Assembly (NCBI GenBank): GCA_050157065.1
Contig: CP189573.1
Reading direction: 5' to 3' (one strand)
From: Avipropionibacterium sp050157065
GTDB taxonomy: Bacteria; Actinomycetota; Actinomycetes; Propionibacteriales; Propionibacteriaceae
DNA: 64,000 nt
Shown: positions 17,856 to 26,465 of the stretch, piece by piece
Layout of the letters: the number at the start of each line of letters is the position of its first letter
Position numbering within the stretch: position 1 is the first letter of the stretch
Position numbers and translations under genes: made by a program
The notes under the pieces: model-generated
Seen by the model: only the letters and a program-made list of their open reading frames with translations
Databases searched by the model: none
Told to the model about the DNA's origin: nothing

Positions 17856-19376
17856 GCCCAGCACACCCGCGCTGTGCCGCAGGGCCTTGCGCTGGAACCG
17901 GAAACGGCCGTCCCGGCCGCGGGTCGCGAACCGGCCCAGCCAGGTGCCCAGGGTGACTCCCATCGCGATGCCGATGCCGACGGTGACCGCACCGATCAAC
18001 TCCAAGGTGGCGGGGCCGAACTCGATCAACGAGTGGGACTGCGACAGGCCGTACAGGCCCCGGTAGACCATGCCACCGGGCAACAGCGCGATCACGCCGG
18101 CGGTGATCAGACCGACCGGCGCCATCCTCGCCGGACGGGACACCAGATGCGCCACGATCGCGGCCACGGTGGCGCCGACGCCCACCGAGGTGCCGTGGCC
18201 CAGTCCGACGGCCTGCCCGGCCAGGAAACCGAGCCAGCCGAGCACGCCGAGGCCGCAACACCACCACAGCGCCTTGATCCGGGTCTGGGACATCACCGCG
18301 AAACCGAGTGCGGTGAACAGTGCGCCGAGCGTCGTCGGCAGCGGGTTGAGCGAGGTGGTCACCTGCGAGTTCAGGTAACTCGGCAGGCCGAACAGGTTGG
18401 CCGCCCACAGCACGCCGAGGATGCCGAGCACCATGCCGAGGGTGAGCAGGCCCACCTGGAAGCTCCGGGCCACCGCGGTCAGCAGGAAGCCGTCGATGGC
18501 GTCCTGGGCGCCGCTCACCACCGAGAGCCCGGACAGCAACATCACCACGCCGGCGGCGACCACCATCGACGGTGAGATGCCGGCGAAACCCGGCACCTCG
18601 AGCGTTCCCAAGCCGGTGACCACCAGTGCCAGCGACGTCGGGACGGCGGCCCCCGCGATCTGGGCGAAGAACTCCGGCGCCCCGCGCCGTGACAGCCCAC
18701 TGTGCACCAGGTCGACGCCGGCGGCGGCCAGCCCGGCGAGCAGCGCCTCCCGCCAGCCGCCACCGAGCAGCAGGGCCACCCCGACACCGAGCACGGCGGC
18801 GGCCACGGTCAGCACCCAGGGACGGTAGCGCCGCGGCTTCTCCACGATCTGGTCGAACCGCTTGCGGGCCCGGATCACGTCGAGCTTCGGCAGGTCCTCC
18901 AACATCGCCTGCAGTTCGGACAGCCGGGCGTAGTCGGGGGCCCGGTGGGGGACGGTGCGCAGCAGGGTGAGGGCGTCGCGGTCCGCGCCGCGGTGCAGGC
19001 TGACGATCACCGAGCTGAAGCTGACCTCGACATGCACCGAGGTGAGGCCGTACGAGTGCGTCACCTGGAGGGCGGCTGCGGTCGCCTCCGCACTGGATCC
19101 GCCGGTGGTGAGGGTGAGGGCGGCCACCCGGGTGGCCAGGTCCACCACCGCACGCGCATGACGGTCGTCGGCCACCGTCTCGATCTCGCGGAGCCGGAGC
19201 GTGGCGGTCGGCGGATCGTTGGCCGAGATCGCGCTGGCCGCCCGCTGGCTGAGGCGGCGCCAGCGTTGCCCGGATGCGTAGAGCCGGGGGCGACGTTGCG
19301 AGGTCACCCAGTCGGGTAGCGCCTCGTGGTCCTCCGGGCGCAGCCGGTCGGTGGGGAAGGTCTGCTCGTCAGGCAC
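17850..19376 (-). CDS. Threonine/serine exporter (ThrE) family membrane protein
   Basis: 508 residues. The N-terminal third is the soluble DUF1212-type domain (LTTGGSSAEATAAALQVTHSYGL, near residues 90-112, a hydrolase-like motif), followed by about ten membrane helices from residue 190 (first ThrE half) with the second half resembling DUF3815 (GVIALLPGGMVYRGLYG). Members export threonine and serine by proton exchange; substrate here is not shown. The start is a GTG at 19376 without a clear ribosome site. Single-gene unit between hisS and the binding-protein gene. Confidence 0.85.
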   Translation of the reverse strand: MPDEQTFPTDRLRPEDHEALPDWVTSQRRPRLYASGQRWRRLSQRAASAISANDPPTATLRLREIETVADDRHARAVVDLATRVAALTLTTGGSSAEATAAALQVTHSYGLTSVHVEVSFSSVIVSLHRGADRDALTLLRTVPHRAPDYARLSELQAMLEDLPKLDVIRARKRFDQIVEKPRRYRPWVLTVAAAVLGVGVALLLGGGWREALLAGLAAAGVDLVHSGLSRRGAPEFFAQIAGAAVPTSLALVVTGLGTLEVPGFAGISPSMVVAAGVVMLLSGLSVVSGAQDAIDGFLLTAVARSFQVGLLTLGMVLGILGVLWAANLFGLPSYLNSQVTTSLNPLPTTLGALFTALGFAVMSQTRIKALWWCCGLGVLGWLGFLAGQAVGLGHGTSVGVGATVAAIVAHLVSRPARMAPVGLITAGVIALLPGGMVYRGLYGLSQSHSLIEFGPATLELIGAVTVGIGIAMGVTLGTWLGRFATRGRDGRFRFQRKALRHSAGVLGE

Positions 19377-19451
19377 AACTACCAGTGTGACGGCACCGGT
19401 CGGGAAAGCCCGACTCGGTCCGGTGTGTCCCTCCCCACCGCCGGCCGGCGG

Positions 19452-21083
19452 TCAGCCCTGCTGCTGCTTGGCCTCGGCGTACTCGGCCTTGATGTCGGCA
19501 CCGACGCCCTTCTGCCATTCGGCGATCAGGTCCTCGAAGGCCTTCATGTCGCCACGGCCCTGCACGAAGTTGCCCGTGACGTCGGTGAGCTCGCGGCCGA
19601 ACGAGCTCCCGTCGGACATGTTCGTCGCGGAGTACAGCCCGGTGGTCGCGTTCGCCTTCGAGTCCGGCATGATCTCGTGCAGGTACTCGCTCTGGGCGTC
19701 GACCAGCCACTTCGGGCCGGTCAGGTCGGCCAGCACCTGGGAGCCGAAGTAGGTCAGGATGCGCGGGTCGTCGACGATCCGGTCGGTGGCGACGGGCACC
19801 CCCTCCTCCATGTTGTAGTGCTCACCGGGCACCCCGTAGTTGGCCCGCAGGTACTCCTCGGTGCCGTACGGCGCGGCGAGGTAGTTCAGCACGTTGAGGA
19901 TCTCGTGCACCCGCTCCTCGGAGTCCTGTTGCGGGATGGCGATGTAGGCGCCGTAGCCCGGCACCGACTGGTGCTTGCTGGCCAGGCCGCCGCCGTCCCA
20001 CTTCGGGATGTCGATCCGGCCCATGTTGAACTCCGGGCGACGCTGGGTGAAGTACAGCCAGTTCGTGAAGCCCTGGATGTAGACCTGGGTCAGGCCACCC
20101 TGCCACCACGTGGAGCTGCTGCCCGAATCGGAGAACGAGTTGGGGTGCAGCACCTCGGCGTCCCAGAACTCCTTGACGTGGACCAGCGCCTCCTTGTACT
20201 CCTCGGTCTCCCACTCGGCGGTGAACTCGCCGCCCTCCTCGGCCCAGCCGTTGGGGGCGTCCATCATCTCGAGGATGATGTTCATCAACCACGACGTCGG
20301 CAGCGCACCCATCGCGAACTGCGGCGCCGACGGGTCGTTCATCTCCTTCATCAGGGCCAGCATCTCCGCGCCGTCGGCCGGTGACTGGTTGGGGTCGATG
20401 CCCTTCGGCTCCAGCAGGTCACCGCGGGTCGACATGATGATGCCGGCCGGCGGACGCGCCTGCGGGATGCCCCACAGCTTGCCGTTCAGCGTCGACACCG
20501 ACCAGGCGGTGGTCGGGATCGAGGCCAGACCGGGGTACTGGCTGACCTTGTCGCCACCGATGAACTGGCCCAGGTCGGTGAACGTGGACTCCAGCAGTCG
20601 CGGCATCTCGGGCACGGTGGACAGCATCAGCATGTCCGGGAGCTGGCCGCCGGCGATCAGCGTCTGCAACTTCTCGGTGTACTGGGAGCTGGCGGTGATG
20701 GTGGTCGGCAGCTCGTTGCCGAGGTCGGTCTGCAGCATCTTGAACCAGGTGCTCTGGTCCATCGGGACGTTGCCGACGATGCCCTGGGTGAGCACGGAGA
20801 TCGGATCGGTCTGCGGCAGCGGGAACTCGGTGATCTTCGGCGGGCTGTCCGGGAACCGGTAGTAGCCGTTCGGGATCCCCAGCTCGGCGTCACCCTCCAG
20901 ATCGGGGGTGACCCCTTCGAAGGCGGTGTAGGTGGGGGTCGAGTCCCCGCCGGCGCCGCCCTCGGCGCCACCGGTTCCGGACCCGCCCTCGCTCGAGCCA
21001 CCCGAGCCGGGTGAGCAAGCGGCGAGTCCGGCGGCGACACCGAGTGCGGCGGTGGACCCGAGTAGTGTGCGGCGATTGAGCAC
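19452..21083 (-). CDS. ABC transporter solute-binding lipoprotein (family 1), orphan
   Basis: 543 residues. The N-terminus NRRTLLGSTAALG followed by lipobox LAAC (residues 20-23) indicates a lipoprotein, perhaps Tat-exported because of the twin arginine. A Gly/Ser linker follows, then an extracellular solute-binding fold with the family-1 pattern of sugar/oligosaccharide binders (LIAGGQLPDMLM, LNGKLWGIPQ, GYGAYIAIPQ). No permease or ATPase gene is adjacent, so its partners are elsewhere. GTG start with AGGAG seven bases ahead. It has its own well-formed promoter. Confidence 0.88.
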   Translation of the reverse strand: MLNRRTLLGSTAALGVAAGLAACSPGSGGSSEGGSGTGGAEGGAGGDSTPTYTAFEGVTPDLEGDAELGIPNGYYRFPDSPPKITEFPLPQTDPISVLTQGIVGNVPMDQSTWFKMLQTDLGNELPTTITASSQYTEKLQTLIAGGQLPDMLMLSTVPEMPRLLESTFTDLGQFIGGDKVSQYPGLASIPTTAWSVSTLNGKLWGIPQARPPAGIIMSTRGDLLEPKGIDPNQSPADGAEMLALMKEMNDPSAPQFAMGALPTSWLMNIILEMMDAPNGWAEEGGEFTAEWETEEYKEALVHVKEFWDAEVLHPNSFSDSGSSSTWWQGGLTQVYIQGFTNWLYFTQRRPEFNMGRIDIPKWDGGGLASKHQSVPGYGAYIAIPQQDSEERVHEILNVLNYLAAPYGTEEYLRANYGVPGEHYNMEEGVPVATDRIVDDPRILTYFGSQVLADLTGPKWLVDAQSEYLHEIMPDSKANATTGLYSATNMSDGSSFGRELTDVTGNFVQGRGDMKAFEDLIAEWQKGVGADIKAEYAEAKQQQG

Positions 21084-21204
21084 GATTCTCCTGTCAGGGT
21101 AGGGATCTGTGAGACACCCGACCTCCTGCAGGAGCAGTCGACGGACGCCCGTATCCGGCTGTGGCGAGGCCCACGAACTTGGTGGGCGACGGCACTAACC
21201 TCAA

Positions 21205-21233
21205 TTAGTACAGGGCCGTATCCACTCTGTCCA
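21205..21233 (-). promoter_or_regulatory. Promoter of the solute-binding lipoprotein gene
   Basis: On the minus strand TGGACA (21233-21228), a 17-base spacer and TACTAA (21210-21205). The predicted start near 21198 leaves a leader of about 115 bases, which contains a perfect 12-base palindrome CTCCTGCAGGAG (21123-21134). CTAA...TTAG half sites (21195-21208) overlap the start region and may be an operator. Confidence 0.5.
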
Positions 21234-21277
21234 CCGTCTGCCGTGTCGGTTTGATAACGGTTGCACCCGGCGTGGTG

Positions 21278-23044
21278 TCAGGTTGCCGGCCTGGCGTCGA
21301 CGCCCGCCTCCTTGCGCTGCTGCGGGGTGATCGGCGCCGGCGCCTGGGTGAGCGGGTCGTAGCCGCCACCCGACTTCGGGAAGGCGATCACCTCACGGAT
21401 GGAGTCCACCCCGGCCAGCAGGGCCACGATCCGGTCCCAGCCGAAGGCGATGCCACCGTGCGGCGGGGCGCCGTAGGCGAAGGCGTCGAGCAGGAAGCCG
21501 AACTTCTCCTGGGCCTCCTCGGCCGACAGCCCCATCAGCGCGAACACCCGCTCCTGCACGTCACGGCGATGGATACGGATGGACCCACCCCCGATCTCGT
21601 TGCCGTTGCAGACCATGTCGTACGCGTACGCCAACGCCTCCCCGGGCGACTCGTCGAAGTGCTCGACGTCCTGGGGTGAGGTGAAGGCGTGGTGCACCGC
21701 GGTCCACTGGCCGCCACCGACGGCGACGTCGCCGGCGGCCACCGCGTCGGCGGCCGACTCGAACAGGGGGGCGTCGACCACCCAGCAGAACGCCCACGCG
21801 TCCGGGTCGATCAACCCACCGCGGGCGGCGATCTCCCCGCGGGCCGCACCGAGCAGCGCGCGCGATGACTTGACCGCACCGGCGGCGAAGAAGATGCAGT
21901 CCCCGGGTCGGGCGCCGGTGTGGGCGGCCAGTCCGGCCCGCTCGGTCTCGCTCAGGTTCTTGGCGACCGGTCCACCGAGCTCGCCGGTCTCGTCGAGGGT
22001 GACGTAGGCCAGCCCCTTGGCCCCGCGCTGTCGCGCCCACTCCTGCCAGGCGTCGAAGGTGCGCCGGGGCTGCGAGCCGCCACCGGGCATCACGACCGCG
22101 CCGACGTACGGCGCCTGGAACACCCGGAAGCTGGTCTCGGCGAAGTAGTCGGTGCACTCCACCAGCTCCAGCCCGAACCGCAGATCGGGCTTGTCGGAGC
22201 CGTAGCGACGCATCGCCTCGGCGTAGGTGATCCGCGGGAACGGGGTCGGCAGCTCGACGCCGATCAACCGCCACAGCTCGACCGCGATCGCCTCGCCGAG
22301 CTCGATCACGTCGTCCTGGTCGACGAAGCTCATCTCGATGTCGAGCTGGGTGAACTCGGGCTGCCGGTCGGCCCGGAAGTCCTCGTCGCGGTAACAGCGC
22401 GCGATCTGGAAGTAGCGCTCCATCCCGGCGACCATCAACAGCTGCTTGAACAGCTGCGGGCTCTGCGGCAGGGCGTACCAGCTCCCCGGTGCCAGTCGGG
22501 CGGGGACCAGGAAGTCGCGGGCCCCTTCGGGGGTCGACCGGGTCAACGTCGGCGTCTCGACCTCGACGAAGTCCCTTGCCGACAACAGTTCCCGGGCGGC
22601 ACGGTTGACCCGGCTGCGGAGTCGCAGGGCCTCGGCGGGCGCCGGGCGACGCAGGTCGAGGTACCGGTGCCTGAGCCGCGCCTCCTCGCCGACGCTGACC
22701 CGCTCGTCGATCTGGAACGGCAGCGGGGCGGACGGGTTGAGGACCTCGAGCTCGCTGATCGCGACCTCGATCTCACCGGTCGGCAGGTCGGGGTTGGCGT
22801 TGCCCTCGGGGCGGGCCTCGACGACACCGACGACCTTGACGCAGTACTCGTTGCGCAGGTCGTGTGCGCCGGAGGCGGCGAGCACCTCGTCGCGCACCAC
22901 CACCTGGGCCACGCCGGAGGCGTCCCGTAGGTCGATGAAGGCGACGCCGCCGTGGTCACGGCGCCGGGCGACCCACCCGGTGAGGGTGACGGTCTGACCG
23001 GTGTGCTCGGCGCGGAGGGCGCCGGCCGAATGGGTACGGAGCAT
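21278..23044 (-). CDS. aspS: Aspartyl-tRNA synthetase
   Basis: Charges tRNA-Asp (possibly also tRNA-Asn if the cell uses the amidotransferase route). 588 residues, bacterial-type class IIb enzyme: anticodon OB fold at the N-terminus (TLTGWVARRRDHGGVAFIDLRD), motif 2 with RCYRDEDFRADRQPEFTQLD, the bacterial insertion domain and motif 3 GGIAFGWDRIVALL, ending in the usual FPKSGGGYDPLTQAP. The start at 23044 matches family N-termini and follows AAAGGA; the frame is open upstream but is leader RNA. Confidence 0.96.
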   Translation of the reverse strand: MLRTHSAGALRAEHTGQTVTLTGWVARRRDHGGVAFIDLRDASGVAQVVVRDEVLAASGAHDLRNEYCVKVVGVVEARPEGNANPDLPTGEIEVAISELEVLNPSAPLPFQIDERVSVGEEARLRHRYLDLRRPAPAEALRLRSRVNRAARELLSARDFVEVETPTLTRSTPEGARDFLVPARLAPGSWYALPQSPQLFKQLLMVAGMERYFQIARCYRDEDFRADRQPEFTQLDIEMSFVDQDDVIELGEAIAVELWRLIGVELPTPFPRITYAEAMRRYGSDKPDLRFGLELVECTDYFAETSFRVFQAPYVGAVVMPGGGSQPRRTFDAWQEWARQRGAKGLAYVTLDETGELGGPVAKNLSETERAGLAAHTGARPGDCIFFAAGAVKSSRALLGAARGEIAARGGLIDPDAWAFCWVVDAPLFESAADAVAAGDVAVGGGQWTAVHHAFTSPQDVEHFDESPGEALAYAYDMVCNGNEIGGGSIRIHRRDVQERVFALMGLSAEEAQEKFGFLLDAFAYGAPPHGGIAFGWDRIVALLAGVDSIREVIAFPKSGGGYDPLTQAPAPITPQQRKEAGVDARPAT

Positions 23045-23264
23045 GTCGGGTGTCCTTTCTGGTAGGACTCCCGGTGGTACGGGTGCACCTCCGGGAGGGC
23101 AGCCCGGGAGGTGTGGGCGGGGGCCAGATCGCGGTGCCACCACACCTTTGTCGCCAACACCCGCCCGTCGAACGGGATGCGACCTCTCGTCGGTACGCCG
23201 GACGCGCGGTCCGTGGGTGCGGCCGAAGGCCACCGACGGGTCGTCACGCCGTCACCACGAACAT
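23045..23264 (-). promoter_or_regulatory. T-box-like leader RNA of aspS
   Basis: Transcribed leftwards from a -10 TAGCAT at 23275-23270. It contains TGGTGGCACCGCG (23142-23130), close to the T-box consensus; the bulge UGGC (23139-23136) would pair with a GCCA tRNA end, and G73 is the usual tRNA-Asp discriminator. Flanking arms GGTGTGG (23146-23140) and CCACACC (23116-23110) can form the tRNA-stabilised helix. Upstream are CGTCGGT/ACCGACG pairing and a CCCGT/ACGGG hairpin. GTCCT (23068-23064) can pair with AGGAC (23056-23052), covering the ribosome site. A specifier GAC was not located with confidence. Confidence 0.7.
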
Positions 23265-23323
23265 CGGCGATGCTACCGGGTTCCGGACCGGAACTCATCC
23301 GGGTTCAAAGAGGACGAGTTGCC

Positions 23324-24262
23324 TCAGAGCAGGCCCTCGGCGACGGCAGGTGCTTGGGCGGCGACCGGACACTGCATCTCGGAGTCGTCGGCCTTCCAGC
23401 CGCAGTTGTTGTCCATCGCCTCGCCGATCGGGGTGATCAACCAGGCGACCCGGTTGCCGCGCTGGATCAGTGCGACGTTCTCGAAGTTGCCGGTCTGACG
23501 CTCCACCTGGTCCGGGGTGACCCAGGCGACGGAGTAGAACCGCGCGTCGGCATCCTCGGGGACCTCGCCGTCGCGGCCGGCGGTGATCTGCTCCGGCCCG
23601 AAGGAGTTGGTCCGCTGCATGCCTTCCTCGGCCAAGCGCTCGTCGCAGGTGGCGTACCACTCGGCGATCTGGTCACGGGCGCTGATCGCGGCGGCCTCGG
23701 AGTCGAAGCCCATCACCACCACCTGTTCGGTGGTGCTGCTCGCATTGCCGAACGAGCGCAGCATGAGCGTGCGGATGTCGAGCTGCTCCGGCTCCACCGG
23801 GCCACAGATGCTGGGGGCCCATTGGGGGCCCCATTCCTCCTGGTCGCCGAGCGCAGACATGTCCCCGGGTGAGCTGACGTAGATGACGTCGGTGCCCGGG
23901 ACGTTGTCCCAGGTCGGCTGGGCCACGCCGGGCTGTTCCGACGTCGGGGCCGAGGTCGGAGTCGTGCCCGGGGTGTTGGGTGGGGTGGGGGAGCCACCGA
24001 CCGGTGGCGGCTGCGGGACGGCCTCGGAGCCCGTCGGGTTCACCGGCGGCAGCCAGGGCGCCGTGCCGAGCCGGCCGGTGGCGCCGAAGCCGACGATCAC
24101 CCCGGTCAGCACGACGCCGACCATCACGGCGGCGATGACGACCAGCACGCGGAGCCGACGCCGACCGTCGGCCACCCGCCGGATCTCGGCAGCGGGTACG
24201 GGGGTGACGCGACGGACGTCCTGTGCCAGTGCGGCCAGGCCGAAGGGATCATCGTGAGCCAT
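23324..24262 (-). CDS. Membrane protein paired with the sigma factor; probable anti-sigma factor
   Basis: 312 residues: about 37 cytoplasmic residues, one membrane helix (about 38-59), a Pro/Thr/Ser-rich stalk (about 65-115) and an extracytoplasmic domain with four cysteines (SICGP, YATCDER, NNCGWK, MQCPV) that could form two disulfides. This outer domain resembles the PknH-type sensor fold by pattern only. No zinc anti-sigma HxxxCxxC motif is present. Start codon lies inside the 3' end of the sigma gene (14-base overlap), supporting a functional pair. An anti-sigma role is inferred from position. Confidence 0.72.
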   Translation of the reverse strand: MAHDDPFGLAALAQDVRRVTPVPAAEIRRVADGRRRLRVLVVIAAVMVGVVLTGVIVGFGATGRLGTAPWLPPVNPTGSEAVPQPPPVGGSPTPPNTPGTTPTSAPTSEQPGVAQPTWDNVPGTDVIYVSSPGDMSALGDQEEWGPQWAPSICGPVEPEQLDIRTLMLRSFGNASSTTEQVVVMGFDSEAAAISARDQIAEWYATCDERLAEEGMQRTNSFGPEQITAGRDGEVPEDADARFYSVAWVTPDQVERQTGNFENVALIQRGNRVAWLITPIGEAMDNNCGWKADDSEMQCPVAAQAPAVAEGLL

Positions 24263-24770
24263 CGGACACCTCCGTGGGGAGTGAGAGCTGGGTGTGGTCG
24301 TCGCCGAGCAGCTTGGCCATCGTCGTCCGCCCACGGGACAACCGGGCCTTGACGGTGCCTTCGGGCACCCCGGTCTCGGCGGCGATGTCGGCGACCGACA
24401 GGTCGACGAAGTAGAACAGCACGAGTGTGCGTCGGGTCTCGACCGACAGCTGGTCCAGCGCCCGCCAGACCGCGACGCGATCGGGGCCGGGCTCACCGTG
24501 CGCGGCGGGGACCTGCAGTGCCCGGTCAGGGTCCCGGTCGGCCTTCGAGTGCTTGCGCCAGCGGCTGATGCACAGCCGGTGGGCGACGGTACGGACCCAC
24601 GCCTCGGGGTGCCCGGCGCGGTCGAGCTGGCGTCGCTTGTCCCACGCCCGGACGAAGGCCTCCTGGGCGCAGTCCTGGGCTTCGGTCAGGTTCCCGCAGA
24701 TGAGGTAGACCTGCGACACGACACGATGGAAGGTCGCGCCGTAGAACGCGTCGAACGCGGCTTCGTCCAT
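24249..24770 (-). CDS. SigE-family ECF RNA polymerase sigma factor
   Basis: 173 residues. Region 2 is recognisable in AQDCAQEAFVRAWDKRRQ and the preceding YLICGN helix; region 4 in VETRRTLVLFYFVDLSVADIAAETGVPEGTVKARLSRGR, a clear helix-turn-helix for -35 binding. Such factors redirect RNA polymerase in response to envelope or other signals. ATG with a GGAAGGGGG ribosome site. Cotranscribed with the overlapping membrane protein; no typical autoregulated ECF promoter could be assigned in the 124 bp upstream. Confidence 0.92.
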   Translation of the reverse strand: MDEAAFDAFYGATFHRVVSQVYLICGNLTEAQDCAQEAFVRAWDKRRQLDRAGHPEAWVRTVAHRLCISRWRKHSKADRDPDRALQVPAAHGEPGPDRVAVWRALDQLSVETRRTLVLFYFVDLSVADIAAETGVPEGTVKARLSRGRTTMAKLLGDDHTQLSLPTEVSDGSR

Positions 24771-24894
24771 GGTCTGCCCCCTTCCTGTCCCGGTGGCCCG
24801 GGTGTGTGCGTCGTCGAGTGGACTACGCCGTCAGGGTGGCGGTGGTTGCGTGCCGGGCCAAACGAATCTTCACACCCGGGTCGTACGAACCGGG

Positions 24895-26400
24895 TCAGTC
24901 GACCAGTCCGGGCCGGATCAACTCGGCCTTCGGCAGCTCCGGGGCGGGGGTGGCCTCCTGGCGGCGGACGGTGCCGCGGCACAGCAACAGGTAGGCCACG
25001 AAGCTCAGCACCAGTGAGACCAGGATCCCGATGTTGGCGTACTGCCAGGGACCCTCCCGGCCGCCCAACCCGAGGTCGAGCAGGTAGCCCTGCCAACTCA
25101 GCCAGCTCGCGTTCTGGTTGGTGACCAGGCCGAAGCCGATGATGCTCGAGACGACCATGATCAGCAGCGGCACGGGGCGGACCCGGCCGTACCCGCCCGC
25201 GACCCCGGGATCGAACAGCTTGACCTCGTCGTAGCGCCGTCGGCGCAGCACGAGGTCGGCCAGGAAGACGCCCGACCACGCGGCCAGCGGCACGCCCAGG
25301 GTGATCAGGAATCCCATGAACGGGGTCAGGAAGTCCGGCGCGAGCCAGACCACGCCGATCGTGCCCAGCACCATGATCACCCCGTCGATCGCGCACCCCG
25401 ACCAGCGCTTGATCGGGACTCCCAGCGCCACCAGGGTGAGTCCGGAGGAGTAGATGTCGATGATCACCCCGGAGACCATCCCGGCCACCGCGACCAGGCC
25501 GAACGGGATCAGGAACCAGTTGGGCAGCAGGTTCAGCAGCGGCCCGATCGGGTTGTCGGCGACCGCGGGGATGAGCTCGGAGTTCGACGCGCACAAGAAG
25601 GTGCCGTACACCACCAGGATGATCACCGGCAGCGAGCCGCCGAAGGTGGTCCAACCGGCGATGCCGGCACGCGACGCCGTACGGGGCAGGTAGCGGGAGT
25701 AGTCGGCGGCACAGTTGGTCCAGCCGACGCCGAACCCGGCCAGGATCATCACCGCCGCCCCGATCACCGCCGACGGCGGACCCGCCGGCCTGGCGCCTGC
25801 CGTGGCCAGGTCGATGTGGTGCAGGGTGAGCAGGATGTAGCCCGCGGTCATCACCAAGGTGGCGATCGAGAACCACTTCTGCACCTTCATGATGGCCTCG
25901 AAACCGAGGATCCCCAGCGTCACCACGGTCCCCGTCACCACCACCAGCGCCACGACCTGGGCGGTCTGCTCGGTGCCGGGGGCAAGGTGCTCGGCGACCG
26001 AGCCGGCGGCGAACACCGCCATCGAGGCGCCGAAGATCTCCCACCCGATCAGCAGCAGGTACGACACGATGCCGGGCACGATGTTGCCGTGGGTGCCGAA
26101 CGCGGCTCGCGACAGCACCAGCGTCGGTGCCGACCCCTTCTGCCCCGCGAGCGCGGCCCAGCCGACCAGGGCGAACGAGGCGACCACCCCGACGACGGTG
26201 ATCACCAACGCCTGGGTGAGGCTGAGCCCGAAGTCGAGGATGTAGGCACCCCACGACACGAACAGCACGCCCATGTTGGCCGAGCACCACGGCCAGAACA
26301 ACGAGCGCGGGCGCCCCTTGCGCTGGTCCTCGTCGATCACGTCGACGCCATGGGTCTCGATGCGGAGGGCACGACTCTCGGTCGTGGCGGTGGTGCTCAT
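24895..26400 (-). CDS. NCS1 family purine/cytosine permease
   Basis: 501 residues with about twelve membrane helices and an N-terminal cytoplasmic stretch ending RPRSLFWPWCSANMG, the NCS1 start pattern. The GVGWTNCAADYSRYLPR segment in helix 6 corresponds to the family motif. Members import cytosine, purines, allantoin or thiamine precursors with H+ or Na+; the substrate here is not determined. ATG start follows GGGAGA. Diverges from rarA across 65 bp. No catabolic partner gene lies next to it. Confidence 0.88.
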   Translation of the reverse strand: MSTTATTESRALRIETHGVDVIDEDQRKGRPRSLFWPWCSANMGVLFVSWGAYILDFGLSLTQALVITVVGVVASFALVGWAALAGQKGSAPTLVLSRAAFGTHGNIVPGIVSYLLLIGWEIFGASMAVFAAGSVAEHLAPGTEQTAQVVALVVVTGTVVTLGILGFEAIMKVQKWFSIATLVMTAGYILLTLHHIDLATAGARPAGPPSAVIGAAVMILAGFGVGWTNCAADYSRYLPRTASRAGIAGWTTFGGSLPVIILVVYGTFLCASNSELIPAVADNPIGPLLNLLPNWFLIPFGLVAVAGMVSGVIIDIYSSGLTLVALGVPIKRWSGCAIDGVIMVLGTIGVVWLAPDFLTPFMGFLITLGVPLAAWSGVFLADLVLRRRRYDEVKLFDPGVAGGYGRVRPVPLLIMVVSSIIGFGLVTNQNASWLSWQGYLLDLGLGGREGPWQYANIGILVSLVLSFVAYLLLCRGTVRRQEATPAPELPKAELIRPGLVD

Positions 26401-26451
26401 GATGGTGGTGTCTCCCGGGTGGCTGCAGCACCCGATCATCGCACGCCCGTG

Positions 26452-26457
26452 TAGGTT
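26452..26457 (+). promoter_or_regulatory. Candidate leaderless promoter for rarA
   Basis: TAGGTT ends eight bases before the rarA ATG; no ribosome site is present, consistent with a leaderless message. Confidence 0.5.
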
Positions 26458-26465
26458 CGCCATCG

